NCBI GenBank assembly: GCA_040275305.1
Contig: JBEOJY010000001.1
Location: 62,001 to 126,000, forward strand
Source of the DNA: JBEOJY01 sp040275305
GTDB lineage: Bacteria; Pseudomonadota; Alphaproteobacteria; UBA9219
Direction: 5' to 3'
DNA length: 64,000 bases
The position numbers and the translations under genes are program-made. Position 1 is the stretch's first letter, and each line of letters starts with the position of its first letter. Of this stretch, positions 9,501 to 17,872 are shown piece after piece. The notes under the pieces were generated by a model. The model worked only from the letters and a program-made list of their open reading frames with translations. It was not told where the DNA came from and ran no database searches.

Positions 9501-10285
9501 GCGAAACTCTTTACGACGAAAACTTCTATGCGGAACAGGCTCCGGGCAGCTTGACGGCGGCGGCGACGGTGTTGCCGACGTTGTTCTGGCTCTTGGGCGC
9601 CCCGCCGCGCAGCCTTGTCGATGTGGGGTGTGGCATCGGGACTTGGCTTAAGCAGGCTCAGGCGATGGGGGTTCGTGAAATTGTCGGTCTTGATGGCGAT
9701 TACGTTCCGTCCAACAGGCTATTGATCAATCCATCGCAATTTATCGCGAGCGATCTAAGGGGAGATTTCTCATCGCCGTTGAATCGACGCTTCGGCATGG
9801 CGATGAGTTTGGAGGTGGCCGAGCATTTGCCTGCGGACAGGGCTCAGAATTTTGTCGCGCAGCTTGCTTCGCTTTCGGACCTTGTCTTGTTTTCCGCCGC
9901 GATGCCGAGACAGGGCGGGACAGGCCATGTCCATGAGAACTGGGCAGAGTATTGGGCGCTGCATTTCGCGATGCTCGGATATGCCTGTTTTGATCCTTTG
10001 CGCGAGTTGTACTGGACCGAACCCAAAGTGCCATGGTGGTACGCGCAGAATGTTCTGGTTTTCGCGCGAGGCGAGATTTCCGCACAGTTGGAGCGCTTTC
10101 GCGCTCCTTTCGACCGGGCTTTGACGCGGATCCATCCGGTCGGCAGGCTCTGCAGGGGGGGAGAGCCGCCCTTGATGGGGGATCCTATGGCCGAGGTTCT
10201 TTACTACCAGATTCTTGATCGTTTGTGGCGGGCTGGCAAGCCAGTGTTGCCTCCACTGAGGCCGTTGCCGATCAGCAGGGGGTAG
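9497..10285 (+). CDS. Class I SAM-dependent methyltransferase
   Basis: A 262-residue methyltransferase starting at the ATG that overlaps the previous stop, with GAGGAGG upstream. Motif I is LVDVGCGIGTWLKQA (about residues 37-51), followed by GLDGDY as the acidic end of beta-2 and MSLEVAEHLP as motif II. Methyltransferases of this type next to GT2 enzymes often modify O-antigen, capsule or glycan chains. Together with the HAD-like and GT2 genes it forms a three-gene glycan module. The target is unknown. Confidence 0.85.
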   Translation: MSETLYDENFYAEQAPGSLTAAATVLPTLFWLLGAPPRSLVDVGCGIGTWLKQAQAMGVREIVGLDGDYVPSNRLLINPSQFIASDLRGDFSSPLNRRFGMAMSLEVAEHLPADRAQNFVAQLASLSDLVLFSAAMPRQGGTGHVHENWAEYWALHFAMLGYACFDPLRELYWTEPKVPWWYAQNVLVFARGEISAQLERFRAPFDRALTRIHPVGRLCRGGEPPLMGDPMAEVLYYQILDRLWRAGKPVLPPLRPLPISRG

Positions 10286-10398
10286 GTCGTCTTGAGGCTT
10301 GGCCTTGACTCGTTCCGGTCATGCTTCTAGGTTGCCCGCGTTGGGGTTGTGTTTCCGAACAGGCTTGGCAGGCCTTATGGTTTTGCGCGAGGACCGGG

Positions 10399-10752
10399 AT
10401 GGGCGCAGATAGCGAGCATCATGGGCTTGACGATCTTGAGGCGCGTATCCGGGCGGCGGAGAGCCGGAACGAACCGGAGAAGCCTACTGAAGAGTCTGTG
10501 CGCCCTTTGCGGGCCAGTCGTCTGGGGACTGATTTCGTGGCAGCCTTGCTGGGTTGCATGGGGATCGGGTGGTTGATAGGGGAGGCTTTTCCTTCTCTCC
10601 ATCCTTGGGCTCTGGTGGCAATGGTGCCGGTAGGGTTTGCGGTTGGAGCGTTGAATATATGGCGCGCGATTGCCGGGGGTTCGGGGATATTCCGGGCCGA
10701 AGATGGCGAACGCGAGGGTTCCGAGGATACAAAAGGTCGTCAGAAGGATTGA
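10399..10752 (+). CDS. atpI: AtpI-like F0F1 ATP synthase accessory protein
   Basis: A 117-residue membrane protein, first gene of the F0 operon. It has a charged cytoplasmic N-terminus (residues 1-45) and two hydrophobic helices (about 50-68, DFVAALLGCMGIGWLIG; about 75-95, WALVAMVPVGFAVGALNIW), the AtpI/YqjX-like pattern. AtpI assists c-ring assembly. The ATG at 10399 has GAGGA upstream and ends 6 nt before atpB. Identification rests on topology and position. Confidence 0.82.
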   Translation: MGADSEHHGLDDLEARIRAAESRNEPEKPTEESVRPLRASRLGTDFVAALLGCMGIGWLIGEAFPSLHPWALVAMVPVGFAVGALNIWRAIAGGSGIFRAEDGEREGSEDTKGRQKD

Positions 10753-10758
10753 GCGCGA

Positions 10759-11511
10759 ATGTCTGAGATGCTTGAAGAATTTGAAATCCATGCTTTGAGC
10801 AAGCCTTTCATGACGATTGGCGATCACCCGATTGCCTTTACGAATTCCGCATTATTTATGTTTTTGGCTGTTCTGTGCAGCACGGCACTGATGGTGTTGG
10901 CGATGAAGCGCAGGGCGCTGGTGCCGGGGCGTTGGCAGATGCTTGCGGAGACGCTTTACAATCTTGTGACCAATATGCTCGAAAGTTCGGCTGGAGAAAA
11001 GGCTAAGCCTTTTTTTCCGCTTATTTTTACTATTTTCGTATTTCTTTTGTTCAGCAATCTGCTCGGTATGTTGCCATGGTCGCTGTCGGTCACTAGCCAT
11101 GTGCTGGTTAACTTGATGATTGCCTTGATTCTGTTCACGGTTATCATTGTGACGGGATTTGCAAAGCATGGTCTGCATTTTCTTGGCATTTTTGTACCAC
11201 GGGGCGCACCGGGTTTCATGCTTCCCTTCCTGATTGTGCTTGAGTTCTTTTCTTTCGCGGTCCGTCCTTTAAGCCTTTCGATTCGACTTTTTGCCAATAT
11301 GTTGGCGGGTCATATTCTTTTGGCGGTATTCGCTGGGATGGGCGCAAGTCTGGCGGCAACGGGGTGGGCGATGGGAGTCGGCATTGGCTTCTTGCCTCTT
11401 GTCGTTAACGTTGCTATTACCGCCTTCGAGTTTTTCGTCGCGTTCTTGCAGGCTTACATTTATGCTATTTTGGCGTCGATCTACCTGCGCGATGCTTTAG
11501 AGACACATTAG
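10759..11511 (+). CDS. atpB: ATP synthase F0 subunit a
   Basis: A 250-residue integral membrane subunit forming the proton half-channels. The signature RPLSLSIRLFANMLAGHILL carries the essential Arg that faces the c-ring. Several other hydrophobic helices are evident, including the C-terminal AFLQAYIYAILASIYLRDAL. The N-terminal HALSKPFM start is typical of alphaproteobacterial a subunits. It lies 6 nt after atpI and 92 bp before atpE. Confidence 0.97.
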   Translation: MSEMLEEFEIHALSKPFMTIGDHPIAFTNSALFMFLAVLCSTALMVLAMKRRALVPGRWQMLAETLYNLVTNMLESSAGEKAKPFFPLIFTIFVFLLFSNLLGMLPWSLSVTSHVLVNLMIALILFTVIIVTGFAKHGLHFLGIFVPRGAPGFMLPFLIVLEFFSFAVRPLSLSIRLFANMLAGHILLAVFAGMGASLAATGWAMGVGIGFLPLVVNVAITAFEFFVAFLQAYIYAILASIYLRDALETH

Positions 11512-11603
11512 GCGCGGGGATGATGGCCGGAGATTCCGGGAAGTGGGTTCAAAAAAGTTAAGCAGATAGGTTTTTCTTTAACCAGCAAGTCAGGAGTTTT
11601 TCT

Positions 11604-11831
11604 ATGGAAAGCGAGTCAATGAAGTCTATCGGTGTCGGCATCACGATGATCGGGTCGCTTGGCGCCGGTCTTGGCCTTGGCGCGATTTTCTCGTGCTGGC
11701 TGACGGCCATCGCGCGCAATCCTTCGGCGGAAGGCAAGCTGCGTCAGGTTGGGTTCATCGGCATGGCGTTGACGGAACTCGTGCTCTTGATGTGCTTCGT
11801 CGTCGCCATCCTTCTGATGTTCGCTACGTAG
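11604..11831 (+). CDS. atpE: ATP synthase F0 subunit c
   Basis: A 75-residue c-ring proteolipid hairpin. Helix 1 carries the GAGLGLGAIF glycine motif, the polar loop is ARNPS, and helix 2 carries the ion-binding carboxylate Glu58 in GFIGMALTELVLL. The Gln/Ser pattern of sodium-specific c subunits is not present, so proton coupling is expected. A CAGGAG site sits 9-10 nt upstream. The 92-bp gap from atpB may hold a regulatory or processing signal. Confidence 0.97.
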   Translation: MESESMKSIGVGITMIGSLGAGLGLGAIFSCWLTAIARNPSAEGKLRQVGFIGMALTELVLLMCFVVAILLMFAT

Positions 11832-11832
11832 C

Positions 11833-12564
11833 ATGAAAGCGTTGAGGCGCATTCTGGCATCGGCGCTCGTTCTGGGCGTTCTGGCTTCTCCGACTTTGGT
11901 TGTTGCGACGCCGTCGCATCAGCAAACGGAGAAAGCTGCGGTGTCTGCCGCGAAGTCGGTCGAAGCCGTTGTTGCGCCGAAGGGTGAAGGCGTGGTAGCG
12001 GCGCAGGCTGCCGAAGGGCATGCTGGCGGGGAAGCGGTCCATGATGGCGCGGCGCACAAAGCCGGGTTGCCTCAGCTTGATCCGGCGTATTTTCCGGAGC
12101 AGATTTTTTGGCTTTTGATAAGCTTTTCCGTTCTCTACCTGTTGATGGCCAACGTCGCGTTGCCGGGAGTCAAGGCAACGCAAGAAGCGCGGCGCAGGGC
12201 GATTAAGCGCGATCTTGCGGAAGCGAAGGCGGCCAGCGAGGCAGCTCAGGCTGCGCAGGCTTTGTCCGACAAGGTTATGGGAGAGGCGTACGCCAAGGCT
12301 GTGGCAGCTGTTGCGGCGATCAAGTCGAGCGCATCGGAAGAGTCGGCCGAACGCCAAGCGGCGCTGCAACGCGAGCTGGGGCGTCGCTTCCGCCAAGCCG
12401 AGGCAAAAATCTCCATGGCGCGGTCGGCGGCTTTGCATGAAGTGCATGACAAGGCAGCGGGAATCATCGCGGCGGAAATTATGAAGAAAGTCGTCGGTGG
12501 GATATTGGTTGACCCGTCGCATTTGACGTTGCCTGTCGCGGGCGGTTCTGAAGGGCGGGCATAG
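11833..12564 (+). CDS. atpF': ATP synthase F0 subunit b' with long N-terminal extension
   Basis: A 243-residue peripheral-stalk subunit, about 80 residues longer than a plain b subunit. Residues 1-25 look like a signal peptide (LVLGVLASPTLVVA), followed by an Ala/Glu/His-rich stretch to about residue 80. The membrane helix (PEQIFWLLISFSVLYLLMA) and a long Ala/Glu-rich dimerising helix follow. Extended b' subunits of this kind are known in alphaproteobacteria. It starts 2 nt after the atpE stop and is paired with atpF as in b/b' operons. Confidence 0.92.
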   Translation: MKALRRILASALVLGVLASPTLVVATPSHQQTEKAAVSAAKSVEAVVAPKGEGVVAAQAAEGHAGGEAVHDGAAHKAGLPQLDPAYFPEQIFWLLISFSVLYLLMANVALPGVKATQEARRRAIKRDLAEAKAASEAAQAAQALSDKVMGEAYAKAVAAVAAIKSSASEESAERQAALQRELGRRFRQAEAKISMARSAALHEVHDKAAGIIAAEIMKKVVGGILVDPSHLTLPVAGGSEGRA

Positions 12565-12567
12565 GGA

Positions 12568-13074
12568 ATGGGCATGATGAGCGCGTTGCTTAAAGATCCG
12601 ATGTTCTTTTACAGCATCGCTTTCGTGCTGTTCTTCGTCGTTATGTATGTCAAGGTCAGGAAGCCTGCTTTGGGCTGGATCGATGGCGAGATTCTCAAGA
12701 TCAGGCAGGAATTGGACGAAGCCAAGCGTTTGCGCACTGAGGCCGAGGTCGCGTTAATCGCGACGCGCGACAAGCAGCAGGCCGCTATGGCGCGGAGCGA
12801 GGAGATTGTCAGGCAGGCCAAGGAAGATGCCGAGCATATGAAACAGAAAGCTACCGATGAGTTGAGTGAAATTCTGGCGCGTCAGGAGCGTTTAGCTGTC
12901 GAGCGCATTAAGCTTGCCGAGCATGAAGCCGAAGCGGAAATCAGGGCGGTTGCGGTCGATCTGGCTCTTACAATCGCGCGGGAAGCTTTGGCTCGTAATA
13001 TTTCTGGTGCGTTGAGCGCGCAATTGGTTGATCATGCCATCTCTGAGGTCGGTTCGAAAAAGCTGGTTGGTTAG
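12568..13074 (+). CDS. atpF: ATP synthase F0 subunit b
   Basis: A 168-residue peripheral-stalk subunit: one N-terminal helix (FFYSIAFVLFFVVMYV) followed by a long charged helix (LDEAKRLRTEAEVALIATRDKQ and onward) that dimerises with b' to hold F1 against rotation. It starts 3 nt after the b' stop. No F1 genes follow; in alphaproteobacteria the F0 and F1 operons are usually apart. About 430 bp without a gene follow, containing one palindromic repeat. Confidence 0.94.
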   Translation: MGMMSALLKDPMFFYSIAFVLFFVVMYVKVRKPALGWIDGEILKIRQELDEAKRLRTEAEVALIATRDKQQAAMARSEEIVRQAKEDAEHMKQKATDELSEILARQERLAVERIKLAEHEAEAEIRAVAVDLALTIAREALARNISGALSAQLVDHAISEVGSKKLVG

Positions 13075-13318
13075 ACTGGAGTATGGCTAGCTGATCGTTA
13101 TCTTCGTTTCTGGTGTTTTCTGTAACGTACGGGATGTGTATCGTCATTGATGCACAACGGAGCGTTTCAGTGCAACAGGAGACATTTGGGGGTTGGGTAG
13201 CCATGTTTTCTTCGGCTTCTCGTCATGTCGGATATTTATTCAGTAAATGGAAAATTATTGAATTGTCGTAACTTCCGAGCCGTCTTGTGGGGATATGCAG
13301 ATGAATCTTGCGGAAATG

Positions 13319-13408
13319 GCCGTCATTCCGCACACAGCGTCCGATTCCTCAGGTCGGAAAGCGGAGATGCGGAATCCGATGTGGCGCTGACCCGAATGAC
13401 AGTTCTTT
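13319..13408. repeat. Palindromic intergenic repeat, family B copy 1
   Basis: The unit begins CCGTCATTCCGCACACAGCG, contains a central pair of near-complementary arms and GATGCGGAATCCGATGTGG, and ends CCGAATGACAG. It closely resembles 50960-51012, which reads CTGTCATTCCGCACGAAGCG and later GATGCGGAATCTGATGTTG. It sits in the otherwise gene-free interval 13075-13505. Confidence 0.7.
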
Positions 13409-13505
13409 CTACAACGTTTGCCCGTCTTTGGGCCTGAGAAGCGTTTGGGAGTTACGAATTGCCTAAAGTACTTTTTATGCGTTCCTCCTTTCGAGGCCTC
13501 GCTAC

Positions 13506-13847
13506 ATGAGACCGAGCAAAACAAAAAGTTTTAAAGAAATTCCCTCCGTTGCGGAGAAAACAATTTGGCGTAAGGATCTGGCCGAGGCGATTGCTGCCTT
13601 GCGCGATGCCGATGAGGTCATGAGATTTCTAGCCGACGTTTGTACGCCGGGCGAGATTATGGATATTGCAGATCGGTGGCATGTTGCGAAGCTGCTTGAC
13701 GAGGGTACGCATTCTTATCGAGATATCAATGCTATGACAGGGATCAGCGTTACTACAGTGGCGCGGGTCGCGCGCTTCCTTCAGCAAGAACCTCATCAAG
13801 GTTATCGACTTGTGCTTGATCGGTTGCGTAAATCAGCCAAATCGTGA
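13506..13847 (+). CDS. YerC/YecD-family TrpR-related regulator
   Basis: A 113-residue protein of the TrpR-like YerC/YecD family. Residues 25-105 hold the helical core (FLADVCTPGEIMDIADRW) and the helix-turn-helix DEGTHSYRDINAMTGISVTTVARVARFL, matching the family pattern of SYxxI-x-TG-S-TT-x-RV. YerC in Bacillus affects sporulation-related expression; the alphaproteobacterial role and any ligand are not established. No tryptophan or other amino-acid genes adjoin it. GAGG lies 8 nt before the ATG. Confidence 0.85.
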   Translation: MRPSKTKSFKEIPSVAEKTIWRKDLAEAIAALRDADEVMRFLADVCTPGEIMDIADRWHVAKLLDEGTHSYRDINAMTGISVTTVARVARFLQQEPHQGYRLVLDRLRKSAKS

Positions 13848-13860
13848 GTTTTCTGTTTCC

Positions 13861-15567
13861 TTAGGTTCCGCGCGTGTTACCGCCGTTGGCGGCGCGTGGG
13901 GCGGGCGGTTGCTGCTGCTCCTCTTCAACGTATTGCGCGTTTTCGTCATAGGCATAGGCGCTGTCGTCTTCGGGCTGTTCGTAGGTCGGTTGCTGTTCTG
14001 TATAGGCGGTTGCGGGCTGCTGGGGCTGCGGTTGCGCGTTGCGGCCGCCTTGCGCGAAGCGGCGAAGACTTTCCCAGATGGAGGTGATGACGGAAGCCGA
14101 ACGCGCGACGTTTGCTTGCGTTGGGGCTTCGTAGGACGGGGCGGCGGACTCTTGAACGGTGTCCTGCTGCGGCGCGTCTGTGTACTCCTGCTGGTCGCTT
14201 TGATTGTCATGTTGGGGGGGGGGCGGTAAGCGCGACTCCGGGGCTGATGCGGATTGGGTTGGTTGTGTTGGGGCTGCCAGCGCCGCTGCGCGTCGCGCGG
14301 TCGCGTTCGCGACATTTGAAGCGTTGCCTAGCCTCGCGCGTACGGCGCGGTGGGCCAGCGTTAGGTCGCCGATTTGTTCGATGGCCGTCAGACTTGGCAA
14401 TACTTCTTCGATATGCGCAATCAGGGCGGCCAAGGCTTGGCGTTTGGGGAGCTTGGCTTCCTCGCTGGATTGGTAATAGAGCGCGTAGTCGCTGGACTGG
14501 CCGTAGATCGAGGCGATTTTACGCGCAAGCTCCGCGCCGAGTTTGCCAATGTGGCTGACATAAGCTTGATACAGCGTCGCGCGAATGCGCGGCCAGGTCG
14601 CTTCGTAGTCGTCTTGTTCCGTCGCGATGGCTTTGATTCGCGCGAGGCAGACCGCGCGCGCGGCCATGAGTTCTCCGCGCAGAGCGGCGGCTATGGCTTT
14701 CAACTCGTCACGCCTGTCGTGACGCTGACGCTGGGCGAAGACGGTCAGGATGCTGAGCGCCGTGACCAGCATCAGAAGGTTGCCGATAAGTATTTGATAG
14801 CGTGTGAAGAAACCGGAAGGATTGACGGGCACGGACGCTGCGTTGCTGACTGCTGCGGTTTTAGATTCCGTGAATGCGGCAGGCGATGGAACAATGACGG
14901 CATGTTGTTCCGGTTTCGCCGATTCTGCTTTTGTTGTTTCAGTTGTTGTTGGCGCTGCTGCTACTGGCGGGGGGGCTGTTTCTGGCTTTGAGACCGATGC
15001 TGTAGCTGCTGACGCGGTTGTTTGCGCGCTGGAGGCAAGCGCAATGGACCACAGGCCCATACGCTGGGTTTGGGCTTCTTGTTCGGCTAGCAAATAGGAT
15101 TGGATCAATTCGGTGCCTGCCAGCGATCCGCGCGCGGCCACTGCCAGCCCTTTCTTGAGGAGCTCCAGCGCGAGGTCATCCGTTTCTGCCGTGCGGCAGC
15201 TCGCAAGAAGATGCCCTTCGCGACTGCGATCACGAATCATGCAACCGACTTCTTTGTTTGCGACGAGTTGGTCTAGAGCCATACGCGCCTGAGGGCCGAA
15301 GCTGGCTGAAAGCTGGGGTGGGACAATGCCGAAAAGTCGTAAATCTGTGCTGTCAACGCGAAGCCTTTCTCCGTCGATTGCCACGGCTGCGCCTTGCACA
15401 TTGCGCGAGGCTGGCGCGTCGGAACGGCGTTCGTAGGTCGTTTGGCGGTTGACGGGTGTGCGGGGGGCCTTGCGTGGGGCTGGGGCTTCTTGTGCAAGCG
15501 ACAGCGCGGGCAGCGCGACCAAAAAAGCCAGCGTCAGTAGGGGAAGGCGAACGGTGGCTGTTTTCAT
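13861..15567 (-). CDS. Exported SNase-like domain protein, probably inactive, with membrane anchor
   Basis: A 568-residue protein. It has a signal peptide (residues 1-25, ending SLAQ), then a staphylococcal-nuclease-like domain (about 60-180) with LRVDSTDLRLFGIVPPQ and QRMGLWSIAL. The canonical GIDAPE site reads GIVPPQ, losing the metal-binding Asp and the catalytic Glu, so nuclease activity is unlikely. An Ala/Thr/Pro linker leads to a membrane helix near 262-284 (YQILIGNLLMLVTALSILTVF). A helical region follows, then a Gln/Pro/Glu-rich tail (about 430-568). A run of ten C (sense strand) lies in the coding sequence at 14214-14223. Role unknown. Confidence 0.75.
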   Translation of the reverse strand: MKTATVRLPLLTLAFLVALPALSLAQEAPAPRKAPRTPVNRQTTYERRSDAPASRNVQGAAVAIDGERLRVDSTDLRLFGIVPPQLSASFGPQARMALDQLVANKEVGCMIRDRSREGHLLASCRTAETDDLALELLKKGLAVAARGSLAGTELIQSYLLAEQEAQTQRMGLWSIALASSAQTTASAATASVSKPETAPPPVAAAPTTTETTKAESAKPEQHAVIVPSPAAFTESKTAAVSNAASVPVNPSGFFTRYQILIGNLLMLVTALSILTVFAQRQRHDRRDELKAIAAALRGELMAARAVCLARIKAIATEQDDYEATWPRIRATLYQAYVSHIGKLGAELARKIASIYGQSSDYALYYQSSEEAKLPKRQALAALIAHIEEVLPSLTAIEQIGDLTLAHRAVRARLGNASNVANATARRAAALAAPTQPTQSASAPESRLPPPPQHDNQSDQQEYTDAPQQDTVQESAAPSYEAPTQANVARSASVITSIWESLRRFAQGGRNAQPQPQQPATAYTEQQPTYEQPEDDSAYAYDENAQYVEEEQQQPPAPRAANGGNTRGT

Positions 15568-15740
15568 AGGGCAACCTCTGCGATTCTGTTGACTGAGGGA
15601 AGGTTAAGGCACACCCCAGCAAATCGCAAGCCTTGCGACACTTGCTGTTCATCCCCATGTCACTTCCTGCTTGTCAACCACGCCAATAATAGGCATGGAT
15701 TGCGAGGTATGTTCTTAACATTCAGAGCAAGGCGTTAACC

Positions 15741-16772
15741 ATGACACAAATTCCGGTGACAGTCCTGACGGGGTATCTCGGCGCGGGTAAGACGACTTTA
15801 CTGAATCGTATCCTTTCCGAGCCTCATGGAAAAAAGTTCGCAGTGATCGTTAACGAATTCGGCGAAATCGGCATTGACAACGAATTGATTGTCGGCGCGG
15901 ATGAGGAAGTGTTCGAGATGAACAACGGATGCATCTGCTGCACCGTGCGTGGAGATTTGATTCGCATTCTGGCCGGATTGATGAAACGCGCGGATAGGTT
16001 CGATGGTATCTTGGTTGAAACAACGGGGCTTGCCGATCCCGCGCCTGTGATTCAGACCTTCTTTGCGGATGCTGATGTGGCGGCGAAGACGAAACTGGAC
16101 AGCCTTGTGACCGTCGTGGATGCCAAGCATTTGCCGCAACGTCTGAAGGATTCTAGCGAGGCTGTCGAACAGATTGGCTTTGCCGATATTGTCGTGCTTA
16201 ACAAAATCGATCTTGTTACGGAGGAAGAGCTTAAGAAGATTGAGCGCTCAATTCGTTCGATTAACGCTTTTGCAAAGATCGTTTTGTCCGAACGCGGCAA
16301 CGTGCCGCTGGATCAGTTCTTGGGTCAGGGCGCGTTCGAGTTGCGGCGTATTCTGGAGCGCGAACCTGATTTTCTTGAGGATGCGTGTGGCCACGAGCAT
16401 CATCACAGTCCTGAGCATAACGATCATCATGAGCATGAACATGAGCATCACGATCATCAAGATCATGGGCATGACGCTTCTATCCAGAGTTTTTCCCTGA
16501 CATCTTTACGTCAGATTGACCTTATGAAGTTTGAGGACTGGATGGGAGCGTTGCGGGCTGAGAAAGGGATGGATTTATTGCGTTACAAGGGGATTCTTGA
16601 CGTGGCGGGCAGCGGGGACAGGCTCGCCATTCAGGGCGTGCATATGATGATGGAAGGTAGCCCGCTCGCGCCATGGAAAGAAGGCGACGCGCGGTTGAGC
16701 CGCCTTGTCTTTATTGGGCGCAATCTTGACGGCAAGGCTCTGCGCGAAGGTTTCGAGGCGTGCGCGGCGTAG
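15741..16772 (+). CDS. CobW/COG0523-family G3E GTPase (metal chaperone type)
   Basis: A 343-residue GTPase. It has the P-loop GYLGAGKTTLLNR (residues 10-22), the metal-binding CxCC motif NGCICCTVRGDL (about 62-73), a Walker B-like ETTGLADP and the NKID guanine-specificity motif. A histidine-rich loop (about 217-248, mostly H, E and D) separates the GTPase from the CobW C-terminal domain. CxCC plus the His-rich loop points to zinc or cobalt handling, not to cobalamin synthesis as such. No cobalamin genes or obvious Zur site are nearby. ATG at 15741. Confidence 0.9.
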   Translation: MTQIPVTVLTGYLGAGKTTLLNRILSEPHGKKFAVIVNEFGEIGIDNELIVGADEEVFEMNNGCICCTVRGDLIRILAGLMKRADRFDGILVETTGLADPAPVIQTFFADADVAAKTKLDSLVTVVDAKHLPQRLKDSSEAVEQIGFADIVVLNKIDLVTEEELKKIERSIRSINAFAKIVLSERGNVPLDQFLGQGAFELRRILEREPDFLEDACGHEHHHSPEHNDHHEHEHEHHDHQDHGHDASIQSFSLTSLRQIDLMKFEDWMGALRAEKGMDLLRYKGILDVAGSGDRLAIQGVHMMMEGSPLAPWKEGDARLSRLVFIGRNLDGKALREGFEACAA

Positions 16773-16779
16773 CGTGAAT

Positions 16780-17298
16780 TTAGGAGAAATCGTGGCCCGA
16801 TGTCAGTTTCGACAATTCGTCGAGGATGGTGGCTCCGATTGCGCCGCCATCGCCAGTGATGTTATGCTCAACGGTGGTTTTGATGCCTTCGACGAGGCAG
16901 GCGAAGATGGCGAGCGTATGCGGATTTATGTGGGCTTTGCCGATGTCTTCGTGTTCACAGATTTCATGCAGAATTTTGGCGAGACGCGCGGCGAGCAGAT
17001 AATCGCACATTCCGGCTTTTGGCACGATGGCTAAGGCGCAGTCGCCGATACGTTTTAGGGCGGTCGTTTCGTATTGACCGGGGCGCAACGCGGAGACGGC
17101 GCGGTCGATTCTGGCGATTTCAATATTGATTTCGTTGAGCATCACCTGACGGGAATCGATGATGATCTTTTCGGCTTGATGGATGGTTTCTGGCGGGACG
17201 ATTTGCCCGAAGCTGATATTTGGTCCCAGTTTATCCTTTAGAGACTGGTCAGGTTCGAAGATGACCGCTTCGGGCGGGGACTGGTTATCGGGAGCCAT
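16780..17298 (-). CDS. Unknown protein coupled to a response regulator
   Basis: A 172-residue, mostly helical soluble protein with no signal peptide. Its start overlaps the 3' end of the response-regulator gene by 14 bp, so the two are translationally coupled. Hydrophobic and charged residues alternate in long helices (QAEKIIIDSRQVMLNEINIEI; CDYLLAARLAKILHEICEHED), the look of a helical-bundle signalling partner. I see no conserved phosphotransfer His context that I would trust. The family is unrecognised; a partner of the adjacent regulator is inferred from coupling only. Confidence 0.72.
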   Translation of the reverse strand: MAPDNQSPPEAVIFEPDQSLKDKLGPNISFGQIVPPETIHQAEKIIIDSRQVMLNEINIEIARIDRAVSALRPGQYETTALKRIGDCALAIVPKAGMCDYLLAARLAKILHEICEHEDIGKAHINPHTLAIFACLVEGIKTTVEHNITGDGGAIGATILDELSKLTSGHDFS

Positions 17299-17824
17299 CG
17301 GGAGTCCATTTTACTGGCATCGGCTGGTTGCCGTTACGCCGTTCTTGCTTCGACGCTTTGACCGGGTCCACGCGCCGTCGCCGCGATGGGCCTTTGTAGT
17401 TTTCTGTAAGCACAAATTCACGAGGATGTTCGATGATTTCGTTGATGCGCCGATGCAATTCCTTGACAGTAAACGGTTTGACCAAATATTCGGTGACGCC
17501 GACGTCGCGCGCGATTTCGATATGGTGGGGCTCGGCGTTGCCTGTCAGCATGATGACTGGGATCATGCAGTTTGGGGCGTTCATGTCGCGGAGTTGTTTG
17601 ACGAGGCTGATGCCGTCCATGTCGGGCATGCGCCAATCGCAGATGATGAAGTCGATGGGGGCCGCTTCTATTTGTTGAATTGCCTGATGACCGTTACTCG
17701 CTCTGAAAATATGTTTGAATCCGAGACGGTCTAGCACATCGTGGACGAGCTTTTGCATGAGCTGGTCGTCTTCGACGATCAGCACGTTGAATTTACTTAA
17801 AGGAGAGAGGATGACTCTGGACAT
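17285..17824 (-). CDS. CheY-like response regulator with basic C-terminal tail
   Basis: A 179-residue single-receiver protein. LIVEDDQLMQ gives the acidic pair, IIDW-type strand FIICDWRMPDMDG the phosphoacceptor Asp, MLTGNAE the conserved Thr and LVKPF the conserved Lys. There is no DNA-binding or enzymatic output domain; the last 40 residues are basic (NYKGPSRRRRVDPVKASKQ), a tail seen in other alphaproteobacterial CheY-like proteins. It overlaps the downstream unknown gene. No histidine kinase or chemotaxis gene is nearby, so its input is unknown. Confidence 0.88.
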   Translation of the reverse strand: MSRVILSPLSKFNVLIVEDDQLMQKLVHDVLDRLGFKHIFRASNGHQAIQQIEAAPIDFIICDWRMPDMDGISLVKQLRDMNAPNCMIPVIMLTGNAEPHHIEIARDVGVTEYLVKPFTVKELHRRINEIIEHPREFVLTENYKGPSRRRRVDPVKASKQERRNGNQPMPVKWTPDGSR

Positions 17825-17872
17825 GTCACGCGCGTTGTCTGCATCAAAACATGAAGCAAGACGCGGCCAGCG

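Noticed and set aside
11604..11831. Sodium-type ATP synthase c subunit
   Set aside because: Only the essential Glu is present; the Gln and Ser ligands of sodium-binding c subunits are missing.
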